This document shows positions 5,117 to 7,233 of a stretch of DNA of 7,233 nucleotides, piece by piece (the stretch's first letter is position 1; each line of letters starts with the position of its first letter). The position numbers were made by a program, and so were the translations under genes. The notes below the pieces were generated by a model. That model had not been told where the DNA came from. It searched no databases and saw only the letters and a program-made list of their open reading frames with translations. The stretch spans positions 1-7,233 of the forward strand of contig CAYLXB010000107.1 of NCBI GenBank assembly GCA_964387495.1, in the 5' to 3' direction. Origin of the DNA: DSXF01 sp964387495 (lineage in GTDB: Bacteria; Chloroflexota; Anaerolineae; Anaerolineales; Villigracilaceae).

Positions 5117-5431
5117 TCAGCCCCGGCGCCGTTCCATGCGCAGGTTGAAATCCAGCCGGCGGTCGTGGATGGCCTGGCGCAGCGCCTTCTGCCGCTCGGG
5201 GTCGCTGCAGGCCTCCAGTTCCGTCTGGAGGGCCTCGATTTGCTTGAGCAGTTCCACTTCCTCGGGCAGCACCCCGGCGTTCTTGAGCACCGAATAGGCC
5301 AGCCGCAGTTCCTCGGGCGTGTCGAAATAAGCGCTCAGGTCGAGCGGCCGGCCCTGGTTGGCCAGGTTGTCGAACTCCCCGCGCTGCATCGCCTCCTGGA
5401 TGATGGCTTCGACTGTCTTATCGAAATGCAT
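5117..5431 (-). CDS. DUF1992 / DnaJC28-like conserved domain protein
   Basis: 104 residues covering just the DUF1992 domain. The hallmark GEFDNLANQGRPLDL (residues 18-32) follows an N-terminal helix (VEAIIQEAMQRGEF), and AYSVLKNAGVLPEEV (45-59) is the second conserved block. After it comes a helical, charged region (VELLKQIEALQTELEACSDPERQKALRQAIHDRR) that may form a coiled coil. In eukaryotes the domain occurs in DNAJC28, a J-domain protein; the bacterial single-domain proteins have no settled function, and none is assigned here. No signal peptide or membrane segment is visible, so it is probably cytosolic. GGAG stands seven bases before the ATG, immediately beside the end of repeat copy 2. 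The gene lies 72 nt downstream of leuS in the same direction and 74 nt upstream of the beta-lactamase-fold gene, so it may share a transcript with either. Confidence 0.9.
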   Translation of the reverse strand: MHFDKTVEAIIQEAMQRGEFDNLANQGRPLDLSAYFDTPEELRLAYSVLKNAGVLPEEVELLKQIEALQTELEACSDPERQKALRQAIHDRRLDFNLRMERRRG

Positions 5432-5440
5432 GGCAACTCC

Positions 5441-5503
5441 AAACTGCGACGCACTTCAGATCCTTTGCTCCACTCAGGACAAGAGTGCGTCGCAGTTTTT
5501 TTA
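5441..5503 (-). repeat. Dispersed palindromic repeat, copy 2, between leuS and the DUF1992 gene
   Basis: AAACTGCGACGCACT (5441-5455) is perfectly complementary to AGTGCGTCGCAGTTT (5484-5498), a 15-bp stem with a 28-base loop whose TCCT (5461-5464) and AGGA (5476-5479) can add an inner stem. Read on the minus strand the element is homologous to copy 1 and starts directly after the leuS stop codon (TAG 5506-5504), leaving only 9 bases before the DUF1992 start. The A-run lies on the leuS side, so minus-strand transcripts would meet a stem followed by only three U. That may weaken or process the message rather than fully terminate it. Plus-strand transcription would meet a full T7 tract. Confidence 0.85.

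Positions 5504-7233
<1,730 letters not shown>

Noticed and set aside
3267..5297. A 676-codon plus-strand reading frame antisense to the beta-lactamase-fold and DUF1992 genes
   Set aside because: It crosses two well-supported minus-strand genes, has no recognisable domain or ribosome site, and reads as low-complexity Arg/Gly/Val sequence typical of antisense shadows in high-GC DNA.
3219..5503. The two inverted repeat copies as ends of one composite transposon
   Set aside because: The 2.2 kb between them holds ordinary genes and no transposase, there are no target-site duplications to see, and each copy is itself palindromic and tied to a different stop codon.

Overview
The window is GC-rich and densely coded, and most genes run on the minus strand. 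Two lipoproteins with Ala/Pro/Thr-rich linkers, an NBR1-type Ig-like domain joined to a CAP domain, a DUF1992 protein and a retroelement-type FGE/bAvd pair together suggest an environmental bacterium of the Chloroflexota (Anaerolineae-like). That placement is inference from gene content; no rRNA or tRNA is present to test it.

Left edge (1-421, plus strand): the C-terminal 88 residues of a formylglycine-generating-enzyme (FGE/SUMF1) fold protein. Its last 40 or so residues look like the variable repeat (VR) of a diversity-generating retroelement (DGR). It is followed by a 14-bp tandem near-repeat, an 8-bp-stem hairpin in the position of the DGR homing hairpin, a Shine-Dalgarno sequence, and a 28-codon remnant whose first 18 or so residues match the start of bAvd-family DGR accessory proteins. 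The rest of avd, the template repeat and the reverse transcriptase are absent. The cassette is cut off against a rhomboid gene at a 12-bp perfect palindrome.

Middle (397-3221): a minus-strand pair, a TPR protein with C-terminal membrane segments followed 6 nt later by a rhomboid intramembrane serine protease. Divergent from it is a plus-strand lipoprotein with Ig-like and CAP (SCP/YkwD) domains.

Right half (3288-7233, all minus): leucyl-tRNA synthetase (5' end outside the window), a small DUF1992/DnaJC28-like protein, and a large serine beta-lactamase-fold lipoprotein converging on the CAP lipoprotein. Two copies of a roughly 57-bp palindromic dispersed repeat lie directly behind the stop codons of the CAP lipoprotein and leuS, each in the same orientation relative to the gene it follows. 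A degenerate third core may sit in the divergent promoter region.

Most notable points: the decapitated DGR target/avd cassette; the stop-codon-linked palindromic repeat family; and loss of the LeuRS TTRPDT editing motif in the last ~30 bases, which may be an assembly junction. The remaining genes are ordinary chromosomal genes.
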